Notes under the pieces: model-generated
What the model saw: only the letters and a program-made list of their open reading frames with translations
What the model was told of the DNA's origin: nothing
Database searches by the model: none
NCBI RefSeq assembly: GCF_021290925.1
Contig: NZ_JAJSLX010000005.1
Span: 124,001 to 188,000, forward strand
Direction of reading: 5' to 3'
DNA length: 64,000 nucleotides
Source: Sessilibacter corallicola
GTDB lineage: Bacteria; Pseudomonadota; Gammaproteobacteria; Pseudomonadales; Cellvibrionaceae
Shown: positions 28,076 through 37,141 of the stretch, piece by piece
How positions within the stretch are numbered: the first letter of the stretch is position 1
Layout: every line of letters starts with the position of its first letter
Position numbers and translations under genes: made by a program

Positions 28076-28371
28076 GTGTCTTACTCTACCAAACCATGAA
28101 CGGATTTGACCAATTATTCAATTTAAGTGGTTCTGATTCAGTCTAGAACGGAAATTGAAGAGACAAGACATGGCTAAGCAAGAAGAATGTATTGGGGGAG
28201 TACAGGAACCTTGATATAGAAGGAAAAGTGGCGAGAGAAAGCAGACAAAGGGAAAAAGGGGATGATGAGCGAGAGAACCTCGCTCACATAGGATAACCAA
28301 GCTCATACACCTCTGCCGTGTTGATGAAAAATTCTCTCCGGCAGAAAGGGTTTAAGCCGTGCTACAAGGCT

Positions 28372-29718
28372 CTAGTCTAGGCCGTAATTCGCGCGTGATT
28401 TTTCTGTGCCCGAATTCAACCAGTTGTTGAGTTCCAAAATATCCGACGGGGCCAGTGTGCCAGCGGTTTGTTTGAGCTCTAATGTGCCGATGATGTAGTC
28501 GTACAGAGCATTGTAATAGTCAGATTTGGCTTGGAACACACCTTGTTGAGCGTTCAAAACATCAACGAAGTCTCGCGTACCTACCTCGTACCCGGCTTGG
28601 GTTGCTTCCAAAGAACTCTCACTGGAGACAATCGCCTGCTTACGCGCCGCTACGGTTGCAACGTCGGTTAATACGCCCAAGTGCTGAGATCGTGCCGATT
28701 GGATGATTTCGCGCTTGGTTTGCAAAAAGGTTTCTTGGGCTTGGTTATATTCTGCTGCGGCTTGACGTTTCTGAGCTTTTAAACCGCCGCCGTTGGTGAT
28801 TGGCAAATCGATGGTGACGACGAAACCGGAGCGGTCGGTGTCGCGGTCGCCTTCAAAGTTGTGATCGTCGGATTTCAATAACTGCGCTTGCACAGTCGGT
28901 AACAGCGAGCTTGATGCCGCTCGTGAGCTTTGGCGTGCAGCTTCTGCAGAAAAACGCGCGGCTTCCAAACTGTTGTTATTTTTCAGGGCAAATTCAACCC
29001 ATTGTTTGCGATCAGAAGGAACCGGTTCGGTGACTGGGAAGCTATCCGATAACGCAGATACGGCAGTTTGCGGCGAGCCGGTGATCACCTCTAAGGTATC
29101 GTAAGCGGTACCGAGCACGTTCTGATTGCCAAGGGTTTCCGCGCGTGCGTTATCGTAGTCTGCTTGTGCATCGTGAACGTCAGTGATTGCAGTCAGGCCC
29201 ACTTCGAAACGTTGCTGGGTTTGATCGAGCTGGCTTTTTAGGGCTTTTTCAAGCGCGATAGAGTTTTCTAGCACATCCGCTGCTCGCAAAACATCAAAAT
29301 AGGCGTTGGCCACACGCAGCATAAACGCTTGCTCGTCGGCTTCGAATTGCGCTTTGGCTTGATCGGTTAGGCGCAAACCCTGTTTGTAGGTGTACCAAGC
29401 GTTCAGGTCGAACAAGGCTTGTGTTAGCGTGATCGAATAAACCTGAGAGCGGTTGGAGGTATTAAAGTTTTGCGTACTGATGCCCGCATCGAATTCCACA
29501 TCGGTGTATTCGGCGCGTGCGCCAATATTGGGAACAATACCGGTGCGGTTAATAATCTTAGCTTGGCGCCCGGCTTCATAAGCGGCACGATCAGCTTTTA
29601 GTTGGTGTTCATTGTCTAGGGCGAGTTGATAAACTTCTTTTAAATCCACGGCGAACGCTGATAATGGCGCTGCCAACAAAGCGAGTGATAACAAATATCT
29701 CAGTGGTTTTCTTGCCAT
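28372..29718 (-). CDS. tolC: TolC-family outer-membrane channel protein
   Basis: Trimeric outer-membrane exit duct for type I secretion and RND/MFS efflux. 448 residues from the ATG at 29716-29718, which begins a clean signal peptide (MARKPLRYLLSLALLAAPLS, then AFA and cleavage before VDLKEVY). A longer upstream in-frame start would place a polar stretch before the signal and is rejected. Two outer-membrane-efflux repeats follow (LALDNEHQLKADRAAYEAGR early; ALKNNNSLEAARFSAEAARQ in the second half), with the conserved YEVGTRDFVDVLNAQQGVF near the end. Divergent from nudF, exactly as in E. coli, which makes tolC rather than another efflux OMP the best name. Confidence 0.93.
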   Translation of the reverse strand: MARKPLRYLLSLALLAAPLSAFAVDLKEVYQLALDNEHQLKADRAAYEAGRQAKIINRTGIVPNIGARAEYTDVEFDAGISTQNFNTSNRSQVYSITLTQALFDLNAWYTYKQGLRLTDQAKAQFEADEQAFMLRVANAYFDVLRAADVLENSIALEKALKSQLDQTQQRFEVGLTAITDVHDAQADYDNARAETLGNQNVLGTAYDTLEVITGSPQTAVSALSDSFPVTEPVPSDRKQWVEFALKNNNSLEAARFSAEAARQSSRAASSSLLPTVQAQLLKSDDHNFEGDRDTDRSGFVVTIDLPITNGGGLKAQKRQAAAEYNQAQETFLQTKREIIQSARSQHLGVLTDVATVAARKQAIVSSESSLEATQAGYEVGTRDFVDVLNAQQGVFQAKSDYYNALYDYIIGTLELKQTAGTLAPSDILELNNWLNSGTEKSRANYGLD

Positions 29719-30219
29719 GTGTGTTAATGCCTTAACTCTAGTAACGATTATCTGCGACTCCTTGATTGCCGTCGCCGATGAATAAATATGGGATTTCGAG
29801 CGTTTGATAAAACAAGCGCGATGAATACTTGGGATTTGCAAGCCCAGAATTGGGTCGTTTTGTTAACTGCTTGCAAAAGGCGTTAATTAAAACGTTGGGC
29901 AGCCCAGCCTTAAGTCATAGTAGACGCAAGAACGTTATAAATGGTTTCGTATGTGGCCTTTGATTAACTATAAACCGAATTTATCTAGGTGTAGTGGTGT
30001 TATACGCCAAAAAATCTAACCGATTGCGCCAATTATGGGAGGTTTTACTGAGCTGATTACACGCATAATTCGTGTTTGCTTCAATCGAAAAATAGTATAC
30101 CCCCCCGCAATATAAGACTGAACCTATTAATCATAATGGCGCGTAAAAATGCGTCATTAGCAAGTGAAAACCTGTGTAGGTGTTAAGAAAAGACAATTAT
30201 TGGAGCATAGAGTCCGTTA
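29719..30219. other. Divergent tolC-nudF promoter region
   Basis: About 500 bases. It should carry the promoters for tolC (minus) and for nudF and the downstream genes (plus). I could not fix promoter boxes with correct spacing by eye. A run of seven C residues is at about 30100-30106. Confidence 0.5.
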
Positions 30220-30828
30220 ATGAGTACCCCAAATTTCGATCAACAAGATGTTTCGATTTCAAAAAAAGTGGTGAGTTATCGCGGCTTTTTCAAGATGCTC
30301 ACGTACACACTGAAACACCGTTTGTTTTCCGGCGGTTGGAGCCAAGAATTTACTCGGGAATTATTTGTCCGAGGTGAAGCCGTAGCAGCGATTTTGTACG
30401 ACCCTCAAAAAGACGCGATTGGCTATGTTGAGCAATTTCGAGTGGGCGCTATTGCTACCAGTAAAACGCCTTGGTGTTACGAAGTTATTGCCGGCATTGT
30501 CGAACAGGGCGAGACGCCTGAGTCTTGTATTGAGCGTGAATTAATAGAAGAGGCTAATTTCACGGCTGAGCAATTAATTCCCATCGGCAGTTATCTTTCG
30601 AGTCCGGGTGGTTGCGATGAGCGAATCCACTTGTTCTGCGCATTGGGAACTCTGGATGAGAGCGGCGGAATTTTCGGGCTCGAGCACGAAAACGAAGATA
30701 TTCGCTTGCATGTAGAAAGTGCCGATCAGGTTTTTGAAAGAATCTTTACCGATCGATTCGATAATGCAGCGACGGTGATCGCGTTGCAGTGGCTGCAGCG
30801 ACACAGAGATCAACTGAAAGCTCGCTGA
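30220..30828 (+). CDS. nudF: ADP-ribose pyrophosphatase (Nudix)
   Basis: Hydrolyses ADP-ribose to AMP and ribose-5-phosphate in the cytosol. 202 residues, close to E. coli NudF (209). The Nudix box spans GIVEQGETPESCIERELIEE followed by ANF; the G-x5-E-x7-REUxEE part is intact while the final G of the box is N. Downstream, SPGGCDERIHLF is the conserved NudF region that helps bind the second substrate half. First gene of the conserved nudF-yqiB-cpdA-yqiA-parE series. Confidence 0.93.
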   Translation: MSTPNFDQQDVSISKKVVSYRGFFKMLTYTLKHRLFSGGWSQEFTRELFVRGEAVAAILYDPQKDAIGYVEQFRVGAIATSKTPWCYEVIAGIVEQGETPESCIERELIEEANFTAEQLIPIGSYLSSPGGCDERIHLFCALGTLDESGGIFGLEHENEDIRLHVESADQVFERIFTDRFDNAATVIALQWLQRHRDQLKAR

Positions 30829-31136
30829 GAGCGTACCTTACAGACTGTGAATTGTTATGCGCATTCTGACAGGGTATCTGGTTTTTGAATGAGGTATTCA
30901 GTTATTAATAGCAAACCCTGAATACGCATTCGCGGCCAGTCGCTATTTTATTCGCGCAAAAACGCGCTATGCTTAGGGCTTATTGCTGTGTGCTTGGTGT
31001 TTTGATTGGCTTATTCAAATCGCTTTTTATCGTTGCTAAGCGCTTGCAAATACACAGTGACAAACACGATCGCAATGCCTACAGCGGCAGTTTGCGTGTG
31101 TATTTATATTTATTAAATTCAACGACTGGAGCTTGA
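30829..31136. other. Intergenic region nudF-yqiB
   Basis: 308 bases. No gene seen. Short GC-rich self-complementary stretch GCGCAAAAACGCGC near 30955-30968. Probably contains a promoter for the next gene. Confidence 0.45.
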
Positions 31137-31616
31137 TTGTTGCAGATGAGGTCAGCTGTTAAAGAACGCCATCAGTATGCTGTCGATTTGCGTGCTCAGC
31201 AGGCCGAGTGCGACGCGAACTACGTGCGCTTACTGAAACTGTTACCTAAACTCAGTGAACAAAATTGCTGGGAGTATACAGTTGATGGCAACACTAACGC
31301 GGTAAGTGAGCGAGTTCGATTGAGCGTAATTGAACATGCCCCTTACACCTCCACCGTTGAAATCGAGCAATTGTCCTGTGCGTTGAATTGGTCAGAGCAG
31401 CCTGACCGACGGGTGCTTCGAGTGCGTATGTATCACGATGCTCAAATGGCGGAAGTGGTTGCTTGGAATACTTACTGGAACACCCGAGCACGATATTCGT
31501 ACCCAAATCAGCATATGCACCAAATCGATGAGAAAGCTCAGCTCAATCGCTTTTTGGGCGAATGGCTATCCCATTGTTTGTCGTGTGGAAGGGTTGTTAC
31601 GACTATCGCCGAGTAG
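31137..31616 (+). CDS. yqiB: DUF1249 protein (YqiB)
   Basis: 159 residues, DUF1249 family of unknown function, found between nudF and cpdA in many gammaproteobacteria. Family features: CDANYVRLLKLLPKL near the N-terminus and VRMYHDAQMAEVVAW, then RYSYPNQHMHQIDEKAQLNRFLGEWL. Start choice is uncertain: GGAG at 31128-31131 serves TTG codons at 31137 or 31140 better than the in-frame ATG at 31146. The gene order supports the name; there is no established function. Confidence 0.88.
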   Translation: MLQMRSAVKERHQYAVDLRAQQAECDANYVRLLKLLPKLSEQNCWEYTVDGNTNAVSERVRLSVIEHAPYTSTVEIEQLSCALNWSEQPDRRVLRVRMYHDAQMAEVVAWNTYWNTRARYSYPNQHMHQIDEKAQLNRFLGEWLSHCLSCGRVVTTIAE

Positions 31617-31795
31617 TTAACAGTCATTTGCTTTGTTTTGGTGCAGACACAAATGTGTAAAAGTGTGTACTGGAGCAAAATTTCGATAAAAGGTTGCTGA
31701 ATTTGTTAGCGTTTAGTTTCTGATCACTGTCGTTCTTTGTATACTCGACTTATATTATCCAATGTGTTCATTCCATTTCGGTATCGCACATTGTC

Positions 31796-31839
31796 AGCAA
31801 GCGCTATAACCATAGTTAGCAAGCGGTATAACCATCATT
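31796..31839. repeat. 22-bp tandem duplication
   Basis: Two 22-base copies lie end to end (31796-31817 and 31818-31839) with the shared core AGCAAGCG(C/G)TATAACCAT, differing at one core base and near the 3' end. Intergenic, upstream of cpdA. Confidence 0.9.
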
Positions 31840-31879
31840 TTTTGATTTAGCGAACTAGCCAACTCAAGCGGGGGCAACG

Positions 31880-32671
31880 TTGTATTTATCAGCGTCAAAG
31901 ACAATTCGACTAGCTCAAATCACCGACCCACACCTCGGCAAAAATCCGGGTGAGGAACTGTTGGGGGTGAATACTGACAACAGCTTGCAGGATGTTCTCA
32001 CATCGTTGCCGGAGCACGATTTACTGATCGCTTCTGGTGACATCTCCAACGACGGCAGCCCTGAGTCCTACCGTCGCTTCGCCGATACACTCACCAATCA
32101 AGGTATTTCACGCTTCGCGTGTTTGCCGGGCAATCATGATGACCACGAAGTTATGGCTCGGGTCATGGGGCCTGCGGTGATGAATCCCGTATTGGTGCTC
32201 GGTTCTTGGATCTTTATTTTGCTCAATTCTCGCGTACCGGGTTTTGAGTACGGCGATTTGTCGGACAGCGAATTGAAATTCCTCGACAAAACTTTGGGTC
32301 GCCATCCAAACCACCACGCCATGATTTTCTTGCACCATCAACCGGTGAAAGTGGGCAGTGCCTGGATCGATCAATACTTGGTTCGCAGTTCCGATCGATT
32401 CTTTAGTATTCTCGACCAACACGAAAACGTTCGCAGTGTGGCTTGGGGTCATGTTCACCAAGATTTCCACATGGTTCGCAACGGTGTCGAACTGTTTGCC
32501 AGTCCATCCACTTGTGTGCAGTTCAAACCTAAGTGCGATCAGTTTACGATTGATACAACAATGCCGGGTTATCGTATGTTCAACCTGCAAAGCGATGGCG
32601 GTATTACCACCTCTATCGGTCGTGTTGATGAGAAAAACTACAACATCGATTTCAGCTCATCCGGCTACTAA
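31880..32671 (+). CDS. cpdA: 3',5'-cyclic AMP phosphodiesterase
   Basis: Calcineurin-like metallophosphoesterase that degrades cAMP and so tunes CRP signalling. 263 residues. Metal-binding motifs in order: QITDPHLG, IASGDISNDG, CLPGNHDD, FLHHQPV and AWGHVHQDFH. Together with the nudF-yqiB-yqiA-parE setting this supports CpdA. The start appears to be TTG at 31880 with GGGG upstream; no ATG lies close enough to include the first strand. A tandem repeat and 260 bases of non-coding DNA precede it. Confidence 0.92.
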   Translation: MYLSASKTIRLAQITDPHLGKNPGEELLGVNTDNSLQDVLTSLPEHDLLIASGDISNDGSPESYRRFADTLTNQGISRFACLPGNHDDHEVMARVMGPAVMNPVLVLGSWIFILLNSRVPGFEYGDLSDSELKFLDKTLGRHPNHHAMIFLHHQPVKVGSAWIDQYLVRSSDRFFSILDQHENVRSVAWGHVHQDFHMVRNGVELFASPSTCVQFKPKCDQFTIDTTMPGYRMFNLQSDGGITTSIGRVDEKNYNIDFSSSGY

Positions 32672-32983
32672 TTTTCTCCAAACCAAAATCATTGTTAATA
32701 CCTGCGTACTCAGTCTATAAAATGACTTCCAGTACGCGGGCTGCTCGTTGTTCTTAAGAGCTCGAAATAAATGTGCCTGATTCGATGTTGTGTTGCTAAC
32801 AGGCTCCACAATAGATCCATCTTCCCAACAAATCCGTTTACAACTCTTAGCAATCGCAAAATTTCACCACAAACTCATCAGTTCGTCTGGTATGGTATCA
32901 GCCCCTCGTTTAATATCTGTCGGGAACCAACTGTGCCAAATGTCAGGTGATGTTAGGCGTTAGGATTTAAAAGGCTGACAGTA
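32672..32983. other. Intergenic region cpdA-yqiA
   Basis: 312 bases. An inverted repeat CCTGCGTACT / AGTACGCGGG (32701-32710 and 32731-32740; nine of ten pair) may form a hairpin after cpdA, without a T-run. No gene seen. Confidence 0.5.
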
Positions 32984-33577
32984 ATGGCAAAGGCGTCGTT
33001 AATCTACATTCATGGGTTTTTAAGTTCTCCCATGTCGCACAAAGCTCAGGTGACAAAGTCTTGGCTAGAGACAAACCGTCCAGAGGTCGAATTTTTCGCC
33101 CCCAAGCTTCCGCCTTACCCAGAGGAGACGGGTCGAATTTTGCAGGATCGCGTTGAGAGTCTGTCTGGGCCAATTTATCTGATGGGCAGCTCTTTAGGTG
33201 GTTTTTGGGCGACATTTTTAGCGGAAAAATACGACTTGCCCGCGATTGTGGTAAACCCAGCGTGTAAACCTCAAGCATTGCTGCCCGATTATGTCGGCAA
33301 GCCGCTACAGAACTACCATACTCAAGATACCTACGAGCTAGCTTCACACCATATTGCGGAACTTGAAGCGTTCGATGTCGCCGTATCCAGAACTCAAAAC
33401 TATTGGTTAATGGCCCAAACAAACGATGAAACACTAGACTACCGTCAGGCGGTAGAAAAATATCAAAGTGCGCGTCAATTGATCGAAGAGGGAGGTAATC
33501 ACAGTTTCGAAGGTTTCGAAAACCATCTTTCTGATTGCATGGAATTTTTTGATCAATTCTACGGCCAGCGCACTTAA
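32984..33577 (+). CDS. yqiA: YqiA-family esterase
   Basis: 197 residues, alpha/beta-hydrolase of the YqiA (UPF0227-like) family. IYIHGFLSSPMSHKAQ is the oxyanion-side strand and loop, the nucleophile elbow is GSSLGGFWA, and the catalytic histidine lies in GGNHSFEGFENH. E. coli YqiA has esterase activity on short acyl and palmitoyl-CoA substrates. It precedes parE by 41 bases, the order seen in enterobacteria and pseudomonads. The ATG has AAGG upstream. An equally long open frame runs antisense but shows no protein family features. Confidence 0.92.
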   Translation: MAKASLIYIHGFLSSPMSHKAQVTKSWLETNRPEVEFFAPKLPPYPEETGRILQDRVESLSGPIYLMGSSLGGFWATFLAEKYDLPAIVVNPACKPQALLPDYVGKPLQNYHTQDTYELASHHIAELEAFDVAVSRTQNYWLMAQTNDETLDYRQAVEKYQSARQLIEEGGNHSFEGFENHLSDCMEFFDQFYGQRT

Positions 33578-33618
33578 ACCACACAGATTACTATTACTAA
33601 CACCGATCGTATTCATTC

Positions 33619-35502
33619 ATGTCGAAATATACTGCCCAAGATATTGAAGTCCTCACGGGATTAGACCCGGTTCGTAAACGCCCGGGGATGTACACCGAAA
33701 CCTCTCGTCCCAACCATCTTGCTCAAGAAGTTATTGATAACTCCGTCGATGAAGCGCTTGCCGGACACGCAAACGAAATCACCGTGGTTCTTCACAAAGA
33801 CCACTCAATGACCATTGCCGATAACGGCCGCGGTATGCCAGTGGATATTCACCCAGAGCAAGGCAAGCCCGGTGTTGAAGTGATTCTCTCGACCTTGCAT
33901 GCAGGCGGTAAGTTCTCCAACAAGAACTACCAGTTCTCCGGCGGTTTGCACGGGGTCGGCGTTAGTGTGGTTAACGCGTTGTCGAAGATTTTGGAAGTGA
34001 CCATTAAGCGCGGTGGCGAGGTTCATCGCATCGGTTTTATGGGCGGTGACAAAGCCAGTGATCTAGAAGTCATCGGCACATGTGCCAAAAAGACTACCGG
34101 CACCAGTGTTCGTTTTTTACCGGATCCGAAATACTTCGATACCCACAAAATATCGGTCACCCGCATGCGTCATGTACTGCGTGCAAAAGCGGTGCTTTGT
34201 CCAGGGTTAAAAGTTGTATTTCGCAACGAGCAAGCCGATGAAGTGGATGAATGGTACTTTGAAGACGGATTAAAAGATTATTTATTGGCCGCCACGCAAG
34301 GTTGGCCAAGCGTACCCGAAACACCTTTCGTCGGTTCTTTTGCTGGCGAAACCGAAGGTGCCGATTGGGCAGTACAATGGTTGGTTGAAGGTGGCGAATT
34401 AACTCAGGAGAGTTACGTAAACCTGATTCCTACCGCACAAGGTGGTACTCACGTAAACGGTTTGCGAACCGGCCTTTTGGAAGCCTTGCGTGAATTCTGT
34501 GAATTCCGCAATTTATTGCCGCGCGGTGTAAAACTGACACCAGAAGATATCTGGACCAATTGCTGTTTTGTATTGAGTTCAAAAATGGCCGACCCACAGT
34601 TTTCGGGTCAAACCAAAGAGCGGTTATCGTCTCGTGAGGCGGCCGCATTTGTCTCCGGTATTGCCAAAGATGCATTCAGTCTTTGGTTAAATCAGCACAC
34701 CGACGACGGCGAAAAACTCGCTGAATTCTGTATCGCCAACGCCCAGCGACGGGTTCGTTCGAGCAAAAAAGTCGCCCGTAAAAAAATCACCCAAGGCCCG
34801 GCCTTACCCGGAAAATTAGCCGATTGTTCCAGTGATGATCCCGATCGCGGTGAACTCTTTTTGGTGGAAGGTGATTCTGCGGGTGGTTCCGCCAAGCAAG
34901 CACGTGATCGTGAATTTCAGGCCATCATGCCGTTGCGTGGAAAAATCCTAAATACTTGGGAAGTCGACAGCGCTGATATTCTCGCTTCACAAGAAGTGCA
35001 TGACATTTCTGTCGCTCTGGGCGTTGATCCCGGCAGCGATAATCTCGAAGGTTTACGTTATAGCAAAATTTGTGTTCTTGCCGATGCGGATTCCGATGGA
35101 TTGCACATCGCGACATTATTGTGTGCGCTGTTTGTTCGTCATTTTAAACCGCTGGTTGAAGCCGGAAATATTTACATTGCTATGCCACCGCTGTATCGAA
35201 TTGATGTTGGCCAAGAAGTTTTTTACGCCCTAGATGATCAAGAAAAAAATGGCATCTTAGAACGTCTTAAAGCCGAGAAGAAAAAAGGCAAACCCAACGT
35301 GCAACGCTTTAAAGGTTTGGGTGAAATGAACCCCATGCAGTTGCGCGAAACCACCATGGCTCCCGATACTCGCCGGTTGGTAAAACTCACCATCGACGAC
35401 AGCGAATTAACCTTCGGCACCATGGATATGTTACTCGCGAAAAAACGCGCGAGTGATCGCAAAGTATGGTTGGAATCGAAAGGCGATTTGGCTGAGGTTT
35501 AA
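33619..35502 (+). CDS. parE: DNA topoisomerase IV subunit B
   Basis: ATPase subunit of topoisomerase IV, which decatenates daughter chromosomes. 627 residues, normal size. GHKL ATPase motifs: EVIDNSVDEALAGHA, DNGRGMPVDIHPE and GGLHGVGVSVVNALS. TOPRIM domain: FLVEGDSAGGSAKQARDREF and the DADSDGLHIATLLC metal site. The short C-terminal region QRFKGLGEMNPMQL is typical of ParE and distinguishes it from long-form GyrB. parC, often next door, is not here; a small membrane-protein gene follows immediately. Confidence 0.96.
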   Translation: MSKYTAQDIEVLTGLDPVRKRPGMYTETSRPNHLAQEVIDNSVDEALAGHANEITVVLHKDHSMTIADNGRGMPVDIHPEQGKPGVEVILSTLHAGGKFSNKNYQFSGGLHGVGVSVVNALSKILEVTIKRGGEVHRIGFMGGDKASDLEVIGTCAKKTTGTSVRFLPDPKYFDTHKISVTRMRHVLRAKAVLCPGLKVVFRNEQADEVDEWYFEDGLKDYLLAATQGWPSVPETPFVGSFAGETEGADWAVQWLVEGGELTQESYVNLIPTAQGGTHVNGLRTGLLEALREFCEFRNLLPRGVKLTPEDIWTNCCFVLSSKMADPQFSGQTKERLSSREAAAFVSGIAKDAFSLWLNQHTDDGEKLAEFCIANAQRRVRSSKKVARKKITQGPALPGKLADCSSDDPDRGELFLVEGDSAGGSAKQARDREFQAIMPLRGKILNTWEVDSADILASQEVHDISVALGVDPGSDNLEGLRYSKICVLADADSDGLHIATLLCALFVRHFKPLVEAGNIYIAMPPLYRIDVGQEVFYALDDQEKNGILERLKAEKKKGKPNVQRFKGLGEMNPMQLRETTMAPDTRRLVKLTIDDSELTFGTMDMLLAKKRASDRKVWLESKGDLAEV

Positions 35503-35895
35503 ATGAAAAAACTCCTTGTTTTCTTTGCCGCCGGTTGCCTGGGCGCACTAGCCAACAGCTTAGCCGTTTGGCTATTTGGCAAATACGGTATTACTACCGG
35601 TTTGGGTGTTTCGATTGCGCCGTCGCTAAGTCCGGCTTGGCTTTATCCCAGAATCGTATGGGGTGGTATTTGGGGATTGCTGTTTATTCTGCCCATGTTG
35701 CAAACCAAGCCGATTATTAAAGGCACTATTCTGAGTTTATTTCCTACGATAATTCAGTTGTTTGTTGTCTTCCCATATAAAGCTGATAAAGGTATAGCTG
35801 GATTAGAGCTTGGGTTGTATACCCCTTTATTCGTTGTATTTTTTAATTGGGTTTGGGGTGTTGTCGCCGCGTTGACGATTCGATTTGCTCGATAA
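35503..35895 (+). CDS. Small four-helix membrane protein after parE
   Basis: 130 residues, unrecognised family. Four hydrophobic segments fill most of it (LLVFFAAGCLGALANSLAVW, WGGIWGLLFILPML, LSLFPTIIQLFVVFP, LFVVFFNWVWGVVAALTI). Its ATG is the base triplet directly after the parE stop codon, so it is probably co-translated with parE, and the pair is closed by a terminator. The Gly-rich first helix with AGCLGALAN resembles helix-packing motifs. No function can be assigned. In gene order it takes the place where parC might be expected. Confidence 0.75.
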   Translation: MKKLLVFFAAGCLGALANSLAVWLFGKYGITTGLGVSIAPSLSPAWLYPRIVWGGIWGLLFILPMLQTKPIIKGTILSLFPTIIQLFVVFPYKADKGIAGLELGLYTPLFVVFFNWVWGVVAALTIRFAR

Positions 35896-35918
35896 ATAAG
35901 GCTATGATTTCGCATTAG

Positions 35919-35947
35919 AAAACTCCGACTTGTTCGGAGTTTTTTAT
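35919..35947 (+). terminator. Rho-independent terminator after the parE pair
   Basis: ACTCCGA (35922-35928) pairs with TCGGAGT (35934-35940), flanked by A-run and T-run (TTTTTT). Confidence 0.92.
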
Positions 35948-35985
35948 TTCTACCCCGGTGAAATTTTGCGAGCTTTCACGTTGGT

Positions 35986-36030
35986 TTGTGGTAGCTATAT
36001 TTGTGGTAGCTATATTTGTGGTAACTACAA
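35986..36030. repeat. 15-bp tandem triplication
   Basis: TTGTGGTAGCTATAT occurs at 35986-36000 and 36001-36015, followed by the diverged TTGTGGTAACTACAA at 36016-36030. The third copy contains the stop codon of the next minus-strand gene. Confidence 0.92.
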
Positions 36031-37032
36031 CAGTCTATCTAAGGTTTTCTGTGCTTGATGTTTAATATCCGGTGGCGCAGAAGGGTCATGTATGATAGCT
36101 TCGATAGCAGCCAAAAAATAAAGCTTATTATGGTGCCCTGTCTCAAAGTGATTGATCTCACGATCCATAAAAATAGTGAATGCCTCAAGGGCAGATGATC
36201 TTATCTCGTTTGAATAGTTTTCAATTCCACTTAAAATGTGATCGTTAACTGCTTTTAAATCCGATGAATCTAGCTTGGCCATTGCAATAATGGCTTGACC
36301 TGTTAGGTAATTGGAGTAGTTGGTTTCAATTCTACGGCTGAGTGCGTTAATAGCTTGCTTTTTGTTTTCCAACCCAGTGATGGATTCACTCATATTAAGC
36401 GCTTGCATTAAAATTCTTGGATTGCTTTCATTTTCTAGAATCGAAAAAAATCCATGCAAGTTAGATTCGCTGTTCCCAATTTCGGATCTCAAAAGTTTTA
36501 ATGCGATTTTTCGTTCTGCGTCAAACTCACTGGCGGCAAATTGATTGGCGAGTGCAATTCTATCTTGGCTCGACAACGATGAAAAAATTGCATGAGCAAC
36601 ACCTTGCTTTTTTATGTTGTGATCAGTGCTTTCGTCTTCAAAAAAACTTGAGAGAAGCTGTTCGAGGATTTCAGGATGTTGTATGAGTTGTTCAGTAAAT
36701 AACTCGGGCTTACTCTGTATTTTTTGTACTTCGTCGTCCGTTAGTTCGTAGCCCACCGTTAAACTGTTAATAAGATCTCTACCGCAAAATTGCGAGCATT
36801 GGCTGTTGATTCTGGAGTTATCTTTGATGGACGTAAATGTTGACGATGAATCCAAAACGTTGTTATGAATAATTTTCTGGGAAGTGTAATGAGTAAATGG
36901 TATTACCGACTTATCGAGAGATGTGGTTACCGTTGGTTGTGTCAATGCGTTTTTTTCAGATAGAAAAAATGCGTATCTCGTTATAAGCAGTCCAGCAATC
37001 ACAAGGCTGAGAATGATTAATTTTATTTTCAT
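36025..37032 (-). CDS. Membrane-anchored protein with HEAT-like helical repeats
   Basis: 335 residues from the ATG at 37030-37032, which has GAGG seven bases upstream; a longer start at 37074 is less likely. One N-terminal hydrophobic segment (IKLIILSLVIAGLLITRYAFF) anchors it, with the rest predicted outside the cytosol. A small Cys pair (CSQFCGRD) lies near residue 80. The C-terminal 200 residues are a regular alternation of helices (ERKIALKLLRSEIG, RILMQALNMSESI, QAIIAMAKLDSSDLKAVN, SNEIRSSALEAFTIFM) that looks like HEAT repeats. Function unknown; such proteins bind other proteins. The stop codon lies in the last copy of a tandem repeat. Confidence 0.65.
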   Translation of the reverse strand: MKIKLIILSLVIAGLLITRYAFFLSEKNALTQPTVTTSLDKSVIPFTHYTSQKIIHNNVLDSSSTFTSIKDNSRINSQCSQFCGRDLINSLTVGYELTDDEVQKIQSKPELFTEQLIQHPEILEQLLSSFFEDESTDHNIKKQGVAHAIFSSLSSQDRIALANQFAASEFDAERKIALKLLRSEIGNSESNLHGFFSILENESNPRILMQALNMSESITGLENKKQAINALSRRIETNYSNYLTGQAIIAMAKLDSSDLKAVNDHILSGIENYSNEIRSSALEAFTIFMDREINHFETGHHNKLYFLAAIEAIIHDPSAPPDIKHQAQKTLDRLL

Positions 37033-37141
37033 GATAACCTCGCTGCGGATTATGTCTTTTAACAAGGTTACCAAGAAGGTGGGTTTTGCACCTTCTTGGC
37101 TGATGCTTCTTTATTGAGTATTACGTGCTAGTTGCTGGATA

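Larger units (their letters stand above)
27887..28371. other. Intergenic region with two tandem repeats
   Basis: 485 bases between the rhomboid gene start and the 3' end of tolC. It holds a 14-bp perfect duplication (27923-27950) and a 13-bp triplication (28037-28075), listed separately. No gene or RNA recognised in the rest. Confidence 0.55.

Noticed and set aside
28118-28306. A 62-codon frame upstream of the rhomboid gene
   Set aside because: No ribosome site or recognisable pattern; lies in a repeat-bearing spacer.
32108-32590. A 160-codon open frame antisense to cpdA
   Set aside because: It lies entirely opposite conserved metallophosphoesterase motifs and has no own features.
32967-33584. 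A 205-codon open frame antisense to yqiA
   Set aside because: yqiA itself has a clear hydrolase family, nucleophile elbow and conserved gene order; the antisense translation shows no family features.
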